Source: Stramonita haemastoma | Lineage: Eukaryota; Mollusca; Gastropoda; Neogastropoda; Muricidae | Length of the DNA: 64,000 nucleotides | Reading direction: 5' to 3' | Assembly: GCA_030674155.1 (NCBI GenBank) | Contig: CM060329.1 | Location: 29,629,682-29,693,681, forward strand | In this document: in pieces, positions 11,691 to 22,970 of the stretch | Numbering within the stretch: position 1 is the stretch's first letter | Layout of the letters: each line of letters begins with the position of its first letter | Notes under the pieces: model-generated | Told to the model about the DNA's origin: nothing | Databases searched by the model: none | The model's input: the letters and a program-made list of their open reading frames with translations, nothing else | Made by a program: the position numbers and the translations under genes

Positions 11691-11850
11691 TGCCAAGACT
11701 TCATTATCGTTGGGACTTATATCATCACCAAAAATATCTCCACAAGACTTTAATCATCACTAGAGTAATCCTCATCGCCATGATACCTGGTCATCATCAT
11801 CATGAGGACTTCTTCAGCACCAGGACTTTGCCTTTGCCAAGAATAAAAAT
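11690..11850. repeat. Unit-edge satellite, one copy (unit 1)
   Basis: A single degenerate 29-bp unit (CTCCACAAGACTTTAATCAT) near 11749 is followed by the conserved block GGTCATCATCATCATGAGG and GGACTTTGCCTTTGCCAAG. The equivalents in later units have 7, 13 and 5 copies of the 29-bp unit. Confidence 0.8.
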
Positions 11851-12480
11851 CCCCACCCCCAAAGAAACGAGCCAACCATCAAATAACAAACAAAAATAGT
11901 TGGGAGGCCTTACAAAACAAAAAAAACAATACCTCAACCCCCCCGCACCACCACCACCAAAATACTTTCCCCCCTCCTCCAACCAAAAAACAACTGTTGT
12001 CTTCCTCCCCTGCCACATGTGAAACAAAAGAAAGTTGGAGCCCTCACAGAAAAATAGAGAAAATCTGAATGTTTGATATGTATTTAATGCATCTTTTTTT
12101 TTATGATCATAGGGCCATTAAAAACATAATCTGGTCTCAATGAGGAATGAAATAGGAAATAGATTACCCAAAAGATTAGGTGCACAATTTTTAGTATAGT
12201 GTTTGTTACAAATGCATTGAAAAAAATGTTTGTTGTTTACATGGTTTATTATGGTTTTGAAATGGAATTCTGGTAAAATTTTGATGTTGTCAGGGAACGA
12301 CTAGTGCTGATTCAGTGTTGGTGCGCCAGTTGCCTGTTTTACAGCTGCTCTAAGTGTTATTGGAAAATCCCTGCAATGGTTGTTTCCCAAGGCTAGCACA
12401 GCCCAGGGATTAATGTGTATGTGTGTTGCTTTTTCCTTGGTGGAAAATGTAGATTTGATAAAATGTAGAAAAAGTGTGTG
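11850..12480. other. Conserved link module (units 1 and 4)
   Basis: Homologous to 55300-55990: CCCCAAAGAAAC, C-rich CACCACCACC, ATGATCATAGG, CATAATCTGGTC and the TGCCTGTTTTACAGC segment. In units 2 and 3 this module is largely missing and a polypurine satellite occupies its place. A minus frame of similar length exists in both copies (12301-12489, 55744-55938) but with low protein similarity, so I treat it as non-coding. Confidence 0.65.
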
Positions 12481-12790
12481 TGAGTACACATGTGCATAAA
12501 ATGTGCATGTTTAAGCATGGTGCACATATTTTTAAAAATTGTCATCCTGCTGCAAGAAATGGTGTACTTTTCTGGAAGAAAGAATTTTTTATCTAACCTA
12601 TGTGCAAGATGTTTTGTATGCATTGGCACATGGTTCTTGTTTTATAGTCTCATTGGAAAGGGGTGTGAATTCAATCAATTAACTTTACTGGAAAATCTTC
12701 TGAAATGGGTATCTTTGACATTGTAGTGGCTCAAAACCTGATGTAAAATAAACAATGATAGACACTAACCACTAGGTTATCCCACCCTGA
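12480..12790 (-). mobile_element. S1 SINE, diverged copy in unit 1
   Basis: CTATGTGCAAGATGTTTTGTATGCATTGGCACATGG and CACTAACCACTAGGTTATCCCACCC, read as reverse complement, match the S1 body and head. Orthologous copies are at 34985, 46375 and 55990. Confidence 0.75.
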
Positions 12791-13075
12791 GTACAATCTG
12801 ATTATCAATTAGAGTGTTAAGGGTGTGTGTATATGTGTGTGTGCTTGCTGAAGGGGTGGGTGAGCATAATATGATCTTAAAGGACAACAGTTTAAGTTGA
12901 AGGGGTTTTGAGAGGAGAGGGTAGGATGCACATGACATCAGTAATTTAGAGAAAATTATAGCAAGGTTTTGGGGGGAAATTTACACTTAATCTTTCTTTT
13001 TCAGGTTGTTTTTTGTTGTTGTTGTTGTTTTTTTTAGTAGATTATTTTTATGAAACTATTTTATCTGGCATTATT
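12790..13075. other. Spacer with GGGTGGGTGAGCATAATATG
   Basis: Also found at 35205-35455, 46610-46885 and 56240-56500. No coding signal. Confidence 0.75.
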
Positions 13076-13475
13076 CTTCACCTGGAGCTCCAGGGTTCAC
13101 TAATGGTGAGATTTTGCATATTGGACCACTCCCCTCCCCCCCCCCCCTCCCTCCCAAAAAAAAAAAAAGAATCATTTTAGTAGCAGCATTCTGACTTTTA
13201 AGGGGTATTGTTGAGAAATTAACTTGACAATTTTGCTAGGACAGTCAGGGGGAATCTCCCTGTTCTTTCTGATTTTCAACTGTCTCAGGTTTTTTGACAT
13301 GAAAAAGTCCATAAGCACACGAGTCTAGATTGCTTATAGTCTCCTCTGTAAGACTTGACATTCATTTTGATTTTTCCATCAAATTGGGAATAAAGGGGGA
13401 GGGTGGGAATTGAACCCAGAATCTCAGTTTCCTTGTTAGGCAGGTTAATGTGTAAACCATCCCACCACCTTCCTG
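13075..13475 (-). mobile_element. S2 tRNA-derived repeat, longest copy
   Basis: On the minus strand it starts GGTGGTGGGATGGTTTACAC and carries CTGGGTTCAATTCCCACC, a B-box-like tRNA arm. The body ends in CTCACCATTAGTGAACCCTGG. Orthologues are at 35455, 46885 and 56500. Shorter related copies follow RT class 1 remnants at 16990, 22155, 29790 and 40795. Confidence 0.75.
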
Positions 13476-13479
13476 ATGA

Positions 13480-13945
13480 AAACATAAAAGCCATGGAGCC
13501 TTTTTTTGCTGTTGAGGTTCAAACTTGGAGCAAAAAAATTTAAGTCATAGAAATACCCTCTGCTTTTGGTGGGAATAGTAATTTGTGTGTAAAAGAAAAA
13601 TTTTTTTTTTTTAAATACCATGGTGTCCACAAGCTGTTGGGTCCATTTGCATACATCAATGCATACATACAGACTGACAGACCCAGTTCCAACTACTAAT
13701 TCTAACCATAACCTGATACTAATTCTTTACACTTACCCTGACCACTACCCTGCATGTGAACACACTGGCAGATGGATGCAATGGTACATGGACACAGTGG
13801 TAACTTTTCTGTCCAGAAACCAATAAAGAGGTTCAGGGAGTAATGAAATTTGAGAATAATACATATTAAGCAGAAAGGGAATCAGAAATTTATTCAGGTC
13901 CATGGCAAGGAAGGTTTTAATTTGTTTAAAATTTTTAATGAATTC
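13480..13945. other. Spacer with GCATACATACAGACTGACAG
   Basis: Homologous to 35785-36170, 47210-47632 and 56870-57334. In the 47.4 kb copy a 39-41-base segment ending CCTGCATGTAAACGCACT is tandemly duplicated. A frame is not conserved between copies. Confidence 0.75.
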
Positions 13946-14130
13946 ATTTCGAGGGTAATGATTAAGTGATTGTGTGCTTTTTTCATCTAGTCCCTATGTG
14001 CCTGTGATTTTGTATTTTTTGTTATACTTTCCCACCAGTACAAAATTGCCTGCTCGTCCAGAAGACAAAATTGATTTTAACATGTGTGCTGTGCAGTCAC
14101 ACATAGGACCTTGGTTTAGCCTCATCTGAA
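13945..14130 (-). mobile_element. S1 SINE body
   Basis: Reverse complement of the S1 body, with AAAGCACACAATCACTTA at the 3' end. Unit 4 has the same simple arrangement at 57335; units 2 and 3 carry an extra head-bearing copy in front of it. Confidence 0.75.
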
Positions 14131-14690
14131 GAATGTGTGGGGGGGGTTGTTGGGGTTTTTTTTTGGGGGGGGGGGGGGTAAGCTTTTTTGTTTGTTAAAG
14201 AAGAGGGACAGGAAAGGTTTAAAAAAAAATAATAAAAAGGATGTTCAGATACCAAAAATGTGGATAGCTGACTGCATGTATGCAATCGTTAAAGGGTCAG
14301 GGATGGGGAAAGTGTAGCGAAAGTAGTATTCAGGAAGACGTATAGGTTGTGTTATTCATGTCAGTGGGAATGTGGCAGACAAGGTGTGTGTGTGTGTGTA
14401 CATGGAGAATAATTTGTGCTACAAGCACATCTGTGGTTTGTTATTATCACAGATTGTCATGGATATGAAGTAACACTCTTGGTTCTGTTGTAAATCCAGT
14501 ACTACAGATTCATTTGTGATGCTCATGCTTCTTCAAAACAAAATGCTCCTGTCTTAATTGATGGAACTTTAGTTTTTATAGATTTTTTGTTGTATTTTAA
14601 TCCTGTTGTTTGGTACAATACTAATTTTTTTTTTCTTTTTCCTTTCTCAAGTGTTTATGTACGTGCCATGAATTTTAGTTTTCAGAAAAT
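14130..14690. other. Spacer with GGGGAGACAGCC-type landmark (module M9)
   Basis: Homologous to 26700-27170, 36551-37115, 47976-48555 and 57511-58340. Landmarks: GTAGAGGGTCAGGGATGGGG, TCAGTGGGAATGTGGC, CAAGCACATCTGTG, CATGGATATG. Frames around it share short peptide strings (for example KQHSW), but stops fall at different places in each copy. Confidence 0.75.
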
Positions 14691-14692
14691 GG

Positions 14693-14860
14693 AGAAAAAA
14701 AAAAAGTGGGAAAAAATTAGGAGGATGGAGGACCCACAAAAAAAGGGGGAAAAGAAAAGGTGGTTGGAGGCCCCCAAAATAAGAAAAGGTATTTAAAATT
14801 TTTAAAAAGGTTAAAAAGTGGGAAAAAATAGGAGGATGGAGGCCCCACCAAAAAAAAAGG
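14693..14860. repeat. Polypurine satellite, short block
   Basis: Two or three degenerate units containing GGGGGAAAAGAAAAGG and GGTGGTTGGAGGCCCC. They are flanked by GGAGGATGGAGGACCCACAA, the edge sequence of all blocks of this satellite. Confidence 0.9.
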
Positions 14861-15735
14861 TATACCTGAGTCTATGTATGTAGAAGTGACCTTTAGTATG
14901 TTTTTTTCAAAATCTAAGGTAATGATTTAGATCATAAAATTTGTTCAAATGTCCATTGAAAAAATCATGGTCTTATGATGGCAGTATATTTTCTTTTGCT
15001 GGTTGATAATCAGTGTATTGATAGGTACCATCCACTGGGGGAGATTTAGGAGATATGTGAGTGAAATAAATGGATTAAATGTGCTTATATGTGATGAATT
15101 GGTGAAAAAAATATATTGCAGTGTGTGTGTGTATGTAACAGATGCTTGTTTGTATGTACATGAAATGTGTGTGTGTGCGTTTTGTTTTTACTGAAGGAAG
15201 AGGGTAGGTAAGGATTTGTTAACAGATTTAGTTTGTTTGGAAAATGTAGTTAAAAACAACCTTTGTTGTGGATAGGCTGGACCAGATGTTTGTAATTGTG
15301 AAAGCAGCACCAAAGTTGTACTTGTTTTGTGTGATTTTGTAATGCAGGCTTACATTTACTATCCTTAGTGTGTATGATATTTCAAGTGGAAAAGCTGTTA
15401 CTTAAGTTGCCTGATGCTTTGTTGTCATTTTGATCAGACATAATTTCTAAGTTACTCTGAATCCAGAAATGTTTGTTGTGATCTGTTGATAAAAGATTCT
15501 GGTCCTGAAGTAATTGTTGATGTGGCAGGAAGAGAATGAAATGAATTGTGTTGTGGGCAAATCCATGCTGTGGCCTTAAGGACTGATAATGCCATGACAG
15601 ATTTGACTGCAGTACAGATTCAAAGCTTCTTCAAGACAGAATGGTCCTGTCTTAACGATGCTACTTCAGTTTGTATCATTTTTTTCCCTGTTTAAGTGTT
15701 TATGTAGGTGACATGTTTTGGATGTCTGAAATTAG
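14861..15735. other. Conserved spacer M10
   Basis: Homologous to 37290-38165 and 48740-49700; its last third also appears at 19200-19480. Landmarks: CAAATGTCCATTG, GATGAATTGGTGAAAA, GTGATCTGTTGATAAAAG, GGTGACATG. No family recognised. Confidence 0.75.
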
Positions 15736-16335
15736 AAAGAAAAGAGGGCGGGGGGGGGAGGATGGGGAAAAGAAAAGGTGGTGGAGGCCCCAAACATAAA
15801 AAGAGGGAGGAATAGGGGGGGAGAAACTTTTTAAATATGGGGGAAAGAAAAGGTGGTTGGGGGCCCCAAATATTTAAAGAGAAAAAATAAAGGGGAAAAA
15901 AAACCAACTAAAAAAAAATGGGAAAAAGAACAGGTGTTTGGAGGCCCCAAACATAAAAAAGAGGGGGGGTGGGGGGAATTTTTAAAAAATGGGGAAAAGA
16001 AAAGGTGGTTGGAGGCCCCACATAATTTTTAAAAATGGGGAAAGAAAAGGGGTTGGAGGCCCCAAACATAAAAGAGGGAAAAAAAAAACTTTTTAAAAAT
16101 GGGGAAAAGAAAAGGTGGTTGGAGGCCCCAAACATAAAAGAAAAAAATACTTTTTTAAAAAAAGGGGAAAAGAAAAGGTGGTTGGAGGCCCCATACATAA
16201 AAATGAAAAGAAAAAATGGGGAAAAGAAAAGGTGGTTGGAGGCCCCAAACATAAAAAGAGAAAAGAAAACCAAAAAAGGGGGGGGACTTTTGAAAAAAGG
16301 AGGGGGGGGGGGAGGTTGGAGGCCAACCTAAAAAA
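15736..16335. repeat. Polypurine satellite array
   Basis: About ten units of 45-70 bases built as GGGGAAAAGAAAAGG, then GGTGGTTGGAGG, then CCCCAAACATAAAAAG and a variable A-rich link. One strand is almost pure purine apart from a few T/C. Confidence 0.95.
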
Positions 16336-16520
16336 AAAAGTCAAACTCTTGAGTGTTCCTGTTGCCATTGTACATTCTATATTGAGTTTGAAACTTGTAT
16401 TTCAAATGATAAAAGCTGTTCAATTGCCCATTGAAAAAAAAATCATGGCCTTATAATCTGAGTATTGATCCATTACTGATAGATGTTACATCTGCTGAGA
16501 AATTTAGGTCTTCATTGTGC
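16335..16520. other. Spacer after polypurine array
   Basis: GTTGCCATTGTACATT, GAGTTTGAAAC and GATAAAAGCTGTTCAA recur at 20440, 28460, 38610 and 49860, leading each time into CATCTGCTGAGAAATT and the next minisatellite. Confidence 0.8.
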
Positions 16521-16800
16521 AGATGTTCATGTGAAGGCTACTTCATCTCTGCAAGTTGTTCATAGTGAAAGGGACTACTTCATCTCTGCAAGGACTTGTT
16601 CATAGCTGAAGGGACTACTTCATCTCTGTAAAGACTTCATCACTGTAAGAACTTCTTCATCACCACAAAGACATCTTCATCACTACAGACACCTTCATCA
16701 CTTGAAGGACTTCTTCATTGCCAGGACTTTTTCATTGCTGCAAAGAGCTCATCATTGCAAGGACTTCTTCATTGCCAGGACTTCAAAAGTCAACATCCAT
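16520..16800. repeat. Minisatellite of CTGCAAGGACTTCTTCAT type
   Basis: Units of 17-40 bases built on CTGCAAGGACTT and CACAAAGACATCTTCATCA variants. It ends immediately upstream of an RT-core remnant. Confidence 0.9.
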
Positions 16801-16804
16801 TGGT

Positions 16805-16930
16805 TCCCTCTAAGGTATGGTTCTGTCACATGTGCTCTTCATTCTCTATAAAAATGGTTTTAATTGCATTGGATTTGATTCCACCCTGTTAAGTGCCCAG
16901 GTGACACTGCTGTCAAACATTTATGTAATT
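16805..16930 (+). mobile_element. RT-core remnant, class 1
   Basis: The frame starting at the ATG at 16817 reads MVLSHVLFILYKN, then FDSTLL. This corresponds to the conserved QG-VLSP-LF-Y-ND block of non-LTR reverse transcriptases. The downstream AAGTGCCCAGGTGAC is the decayed YADD position. Confidence 0.7.
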
Positions 16931-16989
16931 GAAGGTGTGTATATTACGAGCAAGTTGAGTTCTCTTTGGATAGAAATGTTTGATTTTTT

Positions 16990-17215
16990 TTTCAGCTAAA
17001 GCTGTCGAGTTTACCAATAATGAGATTTTTGTGTTTGCTCCTTTTTCCCCATGATTAAGGTAGCTGCATTCAGACATGGGGAATACTGTAAGAATTAAAT
17101 TTACCAATTTAGCCAGGACAAACTGGGAAGAAAGGGCAAGGCTGGGGATTCAACCCAGAACCTGTTTACTTGTTACACAGCCCAGGTGAACATCTAAACC
17201 ATCCTGCCACCTTCT
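16990..17215 (-). mobile_element. S2 repeat
   Basis: CCATGATTAAGGTAGCTGC, then TTCAACCCAGAACC (reverse of a B box) and CTAAACCATCCTGCCACC at the tRNA-like end. Confidence 0.7.
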
Positions 17216-17219
17216 TTCT

Positions 17220-17460
17220 TTAAATGTTCTGACTAAAAATTGTTGTAAATTTATAGCAAAAAAGTCAGCTGCATGAAGTCATGATGCGTTCATTTTATTC
17301 TGTGCTGTGTATTGTGAGGATTTGATTTTTCCGTTTTGATTTAAAAAAAAAAAAAAATTGTTCTAAAAAATTTGTCTTGCTCATGCGGTGCTCCACTTTC
17401 TCTTGAGATAATACTGCATTCCTTTTTGTGTCTTTGACAGAAACTCTACCCAAAACCTTC
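17220..17460. other. Spacer ending in a splice-acceptor-like TTTGACAG
   Basis: Contains CATGAAGTCATGATGC, a poly-A and CTTTCTCTTGAGATAATAC, and ends TGTGTCTTTGACAG. The same ending precedes most minisatellites. Confidence 0.7.
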
Positions 17461-18245
17461 ACCATTGTTTGAATTTGATCATCACCAGGACCTGTCTTAT
17501 CATCACCAGGACTTCAGTCTTCATCATCACCAGGACCTGTCTTCATCATCACCAGGACCTGTCTTCTCATCACCAGACCTGAGTCTTCATCATCACCAGG
17601 AACTTGAGTCTTCATCATCACCAGAACCTGTCTTCATCATCACCAGGACTCTGTCTTCATCATCACCAGGACTGAGTCTTCTCATCACCAGGACTTGAGT
17701 CTTCATCATCACCAGAACTTCAGTCTTTATCATCCACCAGAACTTCAGTCTTCATCATCACCAGGACTGCAGTCTTCATCATCACCAGGACTTGCAGTCT
17801 TCTCATCACCAGGACTTCAGTCTTCATCACCAGGACTTCAGTCTCATCATCACCAGGACTTCAGTCTTCATCATCACCAGGACTGCAGTCTTCATCACCA
17901 GGACTTCAGTCTTCATCATCACCAGGACTTCGATCTTCATCATCACCAGGACTTCAGTCTTCATCATCACCAGGACTGCATCTTCGTCATATCACGAGGA
18001 CTGATCTTCATCCCAGACTTCAGTCATCATCATCACCAGGACTTTCAGTCTTCATCTTCACAGGATCTTCGTCATTTCAATCTTATCACAGGACTTGACT
18101 CATCATCACCAGGACTGCAGCCTTATTCATCACCAAGACTGCAGCCTTCTTCATCACCAGGACTTAAATCTTCACCTGAACTATTGCATCACCAGGACAA
18201 CTTCATCTCCATAACGGCAGTCTTCATCATCACCAGGGCTTTAAA
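17460..18245 (+). repeat. 24-bp minisatellite encoding HHHQDFSL
   Basis: About 25-30 units with the core ATCACCAGGACTTCAGTC. The 24-base period keeps one frame as HHHQDFSL. The ORF at 17695-18327 runs through the array into the next RT remnant. Units of 18, 20 and 21 bases interrupt the frame several times. Confidence 0.9.
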
Positions 18246-18254
18246 AGTCGACCC

Positions 18255-18345
18255 TTACTTGTTGCTTGCAAGGTATGGTTCTGTCGCCTACATTTTCAAT
18301 CTTTATACAATGATGTTAATTGAATGAATCTGGGTATTGCTGGGG
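18255..18345 (+). mobile_element. RT-core remnant
   Basis: GCAAGGTATGGTTCTGTCGCC reads QGMVLSP; the sequence after that is frameshifted (ATACAATGATGTTAATTG). Confidence 0.6.
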
Positions 18346-18600
18346 CAGAGAGATTGAAGTCAGTAGTTTGGAAGCAGGACAGGAATGTCAACAAAAGATG
18401 AGGCAGCCAAAAAAAAAAAAAGGGGGGGGGGGGGTCGGCTGCATAAAATCATGATGCATCAGTGTTAATGTATTATGTTGTGTCATGATTTGTTTCTTCT
18501 TTCCTGATGTTACTTTCTCTCTTTCTTTCTAATTTCTTTGCTCACTGGCTACTTTCTTTCATGAATTTGTAATGTATTCCTGTTAATTTTTTGGACAGAA
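18345..18600. other. Spacer ending in TTTTGGACAG
   Basis: Homologous to 24230-24470. Landmarks: GGACAGGAATGT, CATAAAATCATGATGCATC, GCTCACTGGCTACTTTC. Confidence 0.7.
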
Positions 18601-18609
18601 TCCCTCGCA

Positions 18610-19195
18610 AGAATTTTCAACATCACTGAACTTCATCAACACAGGACTTCATCAACACCAGGACTTCATCAACACCAGGACTTCATCAACACCAGGACTT
18701 CATCAACACCAGGACTTCATCAACACCAAGACTTCACCAACATCAGGACTTCAACAACAACACCAGGACTCCAACAACACCAGGACTTCATCAACATCAG
18801 GACTTCAACAACACCAGGACTTCAACAACACCAGGACTTCATCAACACCAGGACTTCAGCAACACCAGGACTTCATCAACATCAGGACTTCACAACAACC
18901 CAGGACTTCAGCAACACCAGGACTTCAGCAACACCAGGACTTCAGCAACACCAGGACTTCATCAGTACCAGGACTTCAACAACACCAGGACTTCATCAAC
19001 ACCAGGACTTCATCAACACCAGGACTTCAGCAACACCAGGACTTCATCAGTACCAGGACTTCAACAACACCAGGACTTCATCAACACCAGGACTTCATCG
19101 ACACCATGTTTCCATCGTTGCCTGAATTGCATCATACTCAGGACTTCATCATCACCAGAACTTCATCACCATGTTTTCATCATTGCCTGAACTTC
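18610..19195. repeat. 17-bp minisatellite (CATCAACACCAGGACTT)
   Basis: More than 30 units of CATCAACACCAGGACTT and CAACAACACCAGGACTT. The block ends at a rearrangement junction (about 19196-19210) where the text jumps from minisatellite to spacer M10. Confidence 0.92.
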
Positions 19196-19479
19196 ATGAA
19201 ATGCTGTTTATTGTGATCTGTTAATAAAAGATCTAGTCCTGAAGTAATTGTTGATATGGGCAGGAAGAGAATGATATGAATTGTGTTGTGGGCAAATCCA
19301 TGCTGTGGCCTTAGGGCTGATAATGCCATGGCAGATTTGACTGCAAAGCAGATGTCAAAGCTTCTTCAAGACAGAATGCTCCTGTCTTTAACAATGCTAC
19401 TTCAGTTTGTATCATTTTTTCCCCTTTTTGAAGTGTTTATGTAGGTGACATAAATTTAGAATGTCTGAAACTAGAAAGG

Positions 19480-20440
19480 AAATTGGGGGGGGGGGGATGG
19501 AGGACCCACCAAACAATTTGGGAAAAGAAAAGGTAGTTGGAGGCCCCAAACAAACAAAAAAGGGGGGGGGGGGGGGGGGGGGCGCCAAAAAATTTTCCTT
19601 TTTTTTAATGGGGAAAAGAAAAGGTGGTTGGAGGCCCCAAACATAAGGAAAAAAAACAACAAAACTTTTTTTTTAATGGGGAAAAGAAAAGGTGGTTGGA
19701 GGCCCCAAACATAAAAAGAAAAAAAAAACACTTTTTTTTTAATGGGGAAAAGAAAAGGTGGTTGGAGGCCCCAAAAATAAAAGAATTTGTTTTGTTTTTA
19801 ATGGGGAAAAGAAAAGGTGGTTGGAGGCCCCTAACATAAAAAGAAAAAAAAGGGGAAGAAAATTTTAAAAGACCAAAAAAATGGGGAAAAGAAAAGGTGG
19901 TTGGAGGCCCCAAACATAAAAAAAAAAAAAAGGGGGGGGGGGGGATTTAAAAAAAAAATTTAATGGGGAAAAGAAAAGGTGGTTGGAGGCCCCAAACATA
20001 AATAGAGGAATAAAAAAAAAAGCTTTTAAAAAAAAAATGGGGAAAAGAAAAGGTGGTTGGAGGCCCCAAACATAAAAATAGAAAAAAATAAAGAGATTTT
20101 TTTTTTTAATGGGGAAAAGAAAAGGTGGTTGTAGGCCCCAAACATAAAACGGAAAAATAATCTTTTTAAAAAACGGGGAAAAGAAAATGTAGTTGGAGGC
20201 CCCAAACATAAAAAGAGGGGGGGGGGGGGGGGGGGGACTTTTTTTTTAATGGGGGAAAAGGTGGTTGGAGGCCCCAAACATAGAGAAAAAAAAGGTAAAA
20301 AAAAAAAAAAATTTTAAACGGGGAAAAGAAAAGGTGGTTGGAGGCCCCAAACATAAAAAGAGAAAAGAAAACCACAAAAGGGAAAAAAAAACTTTTTTAA
20401 AAAATTGGGAAAGTTGGAGTTTGGAGGCCCACCTAAAAAA
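19480..20440. repeat. Polypurine satellite, largest block
   Basis: Around 16 units of the GGGGAAAAGAAAAGG / GGTGGTTGGAGG / CCCCAAACATAAAAAG repeat, with G-runs of up to 22 near 19562-19582 and 20216-20236. Confidence 0.95.
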
Positions 20441-20599
20441 AAGTTGAACTCTTGAATGTTTCTGTTGCCATTGTGCATTTTATATTGAGTTTGAAACTTG
20501 TATTTCAAATGATAAAAGCTGTTCAACTGCCCATTGAAAAAAATCTGTGTATTGATCCACTACTGATAGATGTTACATCTGCTGAGAAATTTAGGTCTT

Positions 20600-21960
20600 C
20601 ATTGTTGCAAGGACTTCATCGTTCCATGGACTTTTTGCTGTCGCAGACTTTTTACTTGCATGCAAGGACTTGTTCATCACTGCAAGGACTTGTTTATCTC
20701 AGCAAGGACTTTTTCATTGCCACAAGGAAAGGACTTTTTCGTCAGGGAAAAGATTACTTTGTCACTGCAAGGACTTGTTCATAGCTCCTAGGACTTGTTC
20801 ATGGCTGCAAGGATTTCATCACTACAAAGATGTCTTCTTCTTTGCCAGAACTTCTTGATCACTGCAAGGACTTCTTGATCACTGCAAGGACTTCTTCATC
20901 TCTGCAAGGACTAGTTCATAGCTAAAGGGGCCTCTTCATCTCTGCAAGGACTTGTTCATAGCTAAAGGGACTACTTCATCTCTGCAAGGACTTCATCACT
21001 GTAAGAACCTCTTCATCACCACAAAGACATCTTCATCACTGTAAGAACTTCTTCATCACCACAAAGGCATCTTCATCACTGTAAGAACTTCTTCATCACT
21101 ACAGACATCTTCATCACTGTAAGAACTTCTTCATCACCACAAAGGCATCTTCATCACTGTAAGAACTTCTTCATCACCACAAAGGCATCTTCATCACTGT
21201 AAGAACTTCTTCATCACCACAAAGACATCTTCATCACTGTAAGAACTTCTTTATCACTACAGACATCTTCATCACTATAAGAATTTCTTTATCACTGTAA
21301 GAATTTCTTCATCACTGTAAGAACTTCTTCATCACTACAGATGTAAACTTCTTCATCACTACAGAGACATCTTCATCAGTGTAAGAACTTCATCATCACT
21401 ACAGAAATCTTCATCAGTGTGAGAACTTCATCATCACTACAGAAATCTTCATCAGTGTGAGAACTTCATCACCACAGAGACATCTTCATCACTGTAAGAA
21501 TTCTTCATCACCTCAAAGGCATTTTCATTACTGTAAGAATTCTTCATCACCACAAAGGCATCTTCATCACTGTAAGAACTTCTTCATCACCAGAGACATC
21601 TTCATCACTGTAAGAATTCTTCATCACCACAAAGGCATCTTCATCACTGTAAGAACTTCTTCATCACCACAAAGACATCTTCATCACTGTAAGAATTCTT
21701 CATCACTATAGGCATCTTCATCACTGTAAGAATTCTTCATCACCACAAAGACATCTTCATCACTGTAAGAACTTCTTCATCACTACAGACATCTTCATCA
21801 CTGCAAGAACTTCTTTATTACCACAGAGACATCTTCATCACTTGAAGGCTTCTTCATTGCCAGGACTTCTTTATTGCAAAGACTGTTTCATTGCTGCAAG
21901 AAGCTCATCACTGCAAGGAATTCTTCATTGCCAGGACTTCAAAAATCAATCATGGGTTCC
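20600..21960. repeat. Compound CTGCAAGGACTT / CTGTAAGAACTT minisatellite
   Basis: The first third has CTGCAAGGACTTGTTCAT units. The remainder has a higher-order ~40-base unit (ATCACTGTAAGAACTTCTTC plus ATCACCACAAAGACATCTTC) repeated about 18 times. Confidence 0.92.
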
Positions 21961-21963
21961 CTT

Positions 21964-22080
21964 TAAGGTATGGTTCTGCCACATGTGCTCCTTATTCTCT
22001 ATAAAAATGATTTTAATTGCATTGGATTTGATTCCACCCTGTTGATAAAGTGCCCTGGTGACACTGCTGTTGAATATTTC
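21964..22080 (+). mobile_element. RT-core remnant, class 1, with YADD-like box
   Basis: One frame reads GMVLPHVLLILYKND, then FDSTLLIKCPGDTAVEYF before a stop. The G-(x)-VL...LF-Y-ND block and the (Y/C)-x-(D/G)-D box are 33 residues apart, the spacing usual in non-LTR reverse transcriptases. Confidence 0.75.
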
Positions 22081-22154
22081 TGAAATTGGAGGTGTGTATA
22101 TTACAAGCAAGTTGAGTTCTCTATGAATAGAAATGTTTGATTTTTTTTTCTTCG

Positions 22155-22380
22155 GCTGTATCTGTCAGGTTTACCAATAATGAGATTTTTGCGTTTGCTC
22201 CTTTTCCCCCATGATTAAGGTAGCTGCATTCAGACATGGGGGATACTGTTGGGAATTGAATCTACCAATTTTGCCAGGACAAACTGGGAAAAAAAGGCAA
22301 AGCTGGGAATTCAACCCAGAACCTATTTACTTGTTATGCAACCCAGGTGAACATCTAAACCATCCTGCCACCTTCTTTCT
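22155..22380 (-). mobile_element. S2 repeat
   Basis: Orthologue of 16990-17215, with ATTCAACCCAGAACC and CTAAACCATCCTGCCACC. Confidence 0.7.
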
Positions 22381-22619
22381 TAAATGTTTTGACTAAAAAT
22401 TGTTGTAAGTTTATTGCAAAAATGTCAACTGTATGAAGTCATAATGCATTAATTTTATTATGTGCTGTGTATTGTTAGGATTTGATTTTTACTTTTTGAT
22501 TAAAAAAAAAATTCTTCACAAAAATTTGTCTTGCTCATGAGGTACTCCACTTTCTCTTGGGATAATACTGTATTCCTTTTTGTGTCTTTGACAGAAAAAA
22601 AACTCTGCCCAAAAGCTTC

Positions 22620-22835
22620 ACCATTGCCTGAATTTGATCATCACCAGGGCTTGAGTCATCATCACCAGGACTTCAGTCTTCATCATCACCAGGACTTCAA
22701 GTATTTCAGTCTTCATCATCACCAGGACTTCAGTCTTCATCATCACCAGGACTTCAGTCTTCATCATCACCAGGACTTCAGTCTTCATCATCACCAGGAC
22801 TTCAGTCTTCATCATCATCAAGACTTTTAAAAGTT
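22620..22835 (+). repeat. 24-bp HHHQDFSL minisatellite
   Basis: Seven to eight units, frame-preserving, starting CATTGCCTGAATTTGATCAT. The minus strand is open too (MMKTEVLV). Confidence 0.92.
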
Positions 22836-22852
22836 AACTTTAACTTGCTCCC

Positions 22853-22970
22853 TGCAAGGTATGGTTCTACCATCTATCATCTCCATTGTACTTGGTCTGA
22901 AAGCACCATGTTGATAAAGTTCTCTTATGAAACTGCACTCTTGGATATTTTTTTAGATTTACACTCAGTA
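22853..22970 (+). mobile_element. RT-core remnant, class 2
   Basis: CCTGCAAGGTATGGTTCTACC (LQGMVLP) and, 60 bases on and in another frame, TMLIKFSYETALLDI, matching a degraded LLKYADDTALL motif. Confidence 0.7.

Noticed and set aside
12301..12489. Minus-strand frame resembling one at 55744-55938
   Set aside because: The two DNA copies are homologous spacers, but the peptides differ in most positions with no sign of coding constraint.
15908..16456. Frames with KEKVVGGPKHK or FMFGASNHLFFSP repeats, also at 19.5-20.4, 27.2-28.4, 34.6-35.0, 38.1-38.7 and 46.0-46.3 kb
   Set aside because: Translations of the polypurine satellite. All frames on both strands are partly open and the unit length varies, so no frame is kept.
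16805..16817. AAG|GTATGG as proof of multi-exon gene structure
   Set aside because: The same bases encode the QGM of the reverse-transcriptase remnant, so a coding fossil explains the conservation without splicing. Kept only as a hypothesis to test.
18600..19195. Hammerhead ribozyme in the reverse complement (TGATGAAGTC) of the minisatellite
   Set aside because: TGATGAAG resembles part of the CUGAUGA core, but the GAAA box and the three stems cannot be placed within a unit.
20600..21960. CRISPR array
   Set aside because: Regular repeats, but no unique spacers between identical repeats, no leader or cas genes, and the host is eukaryotic.
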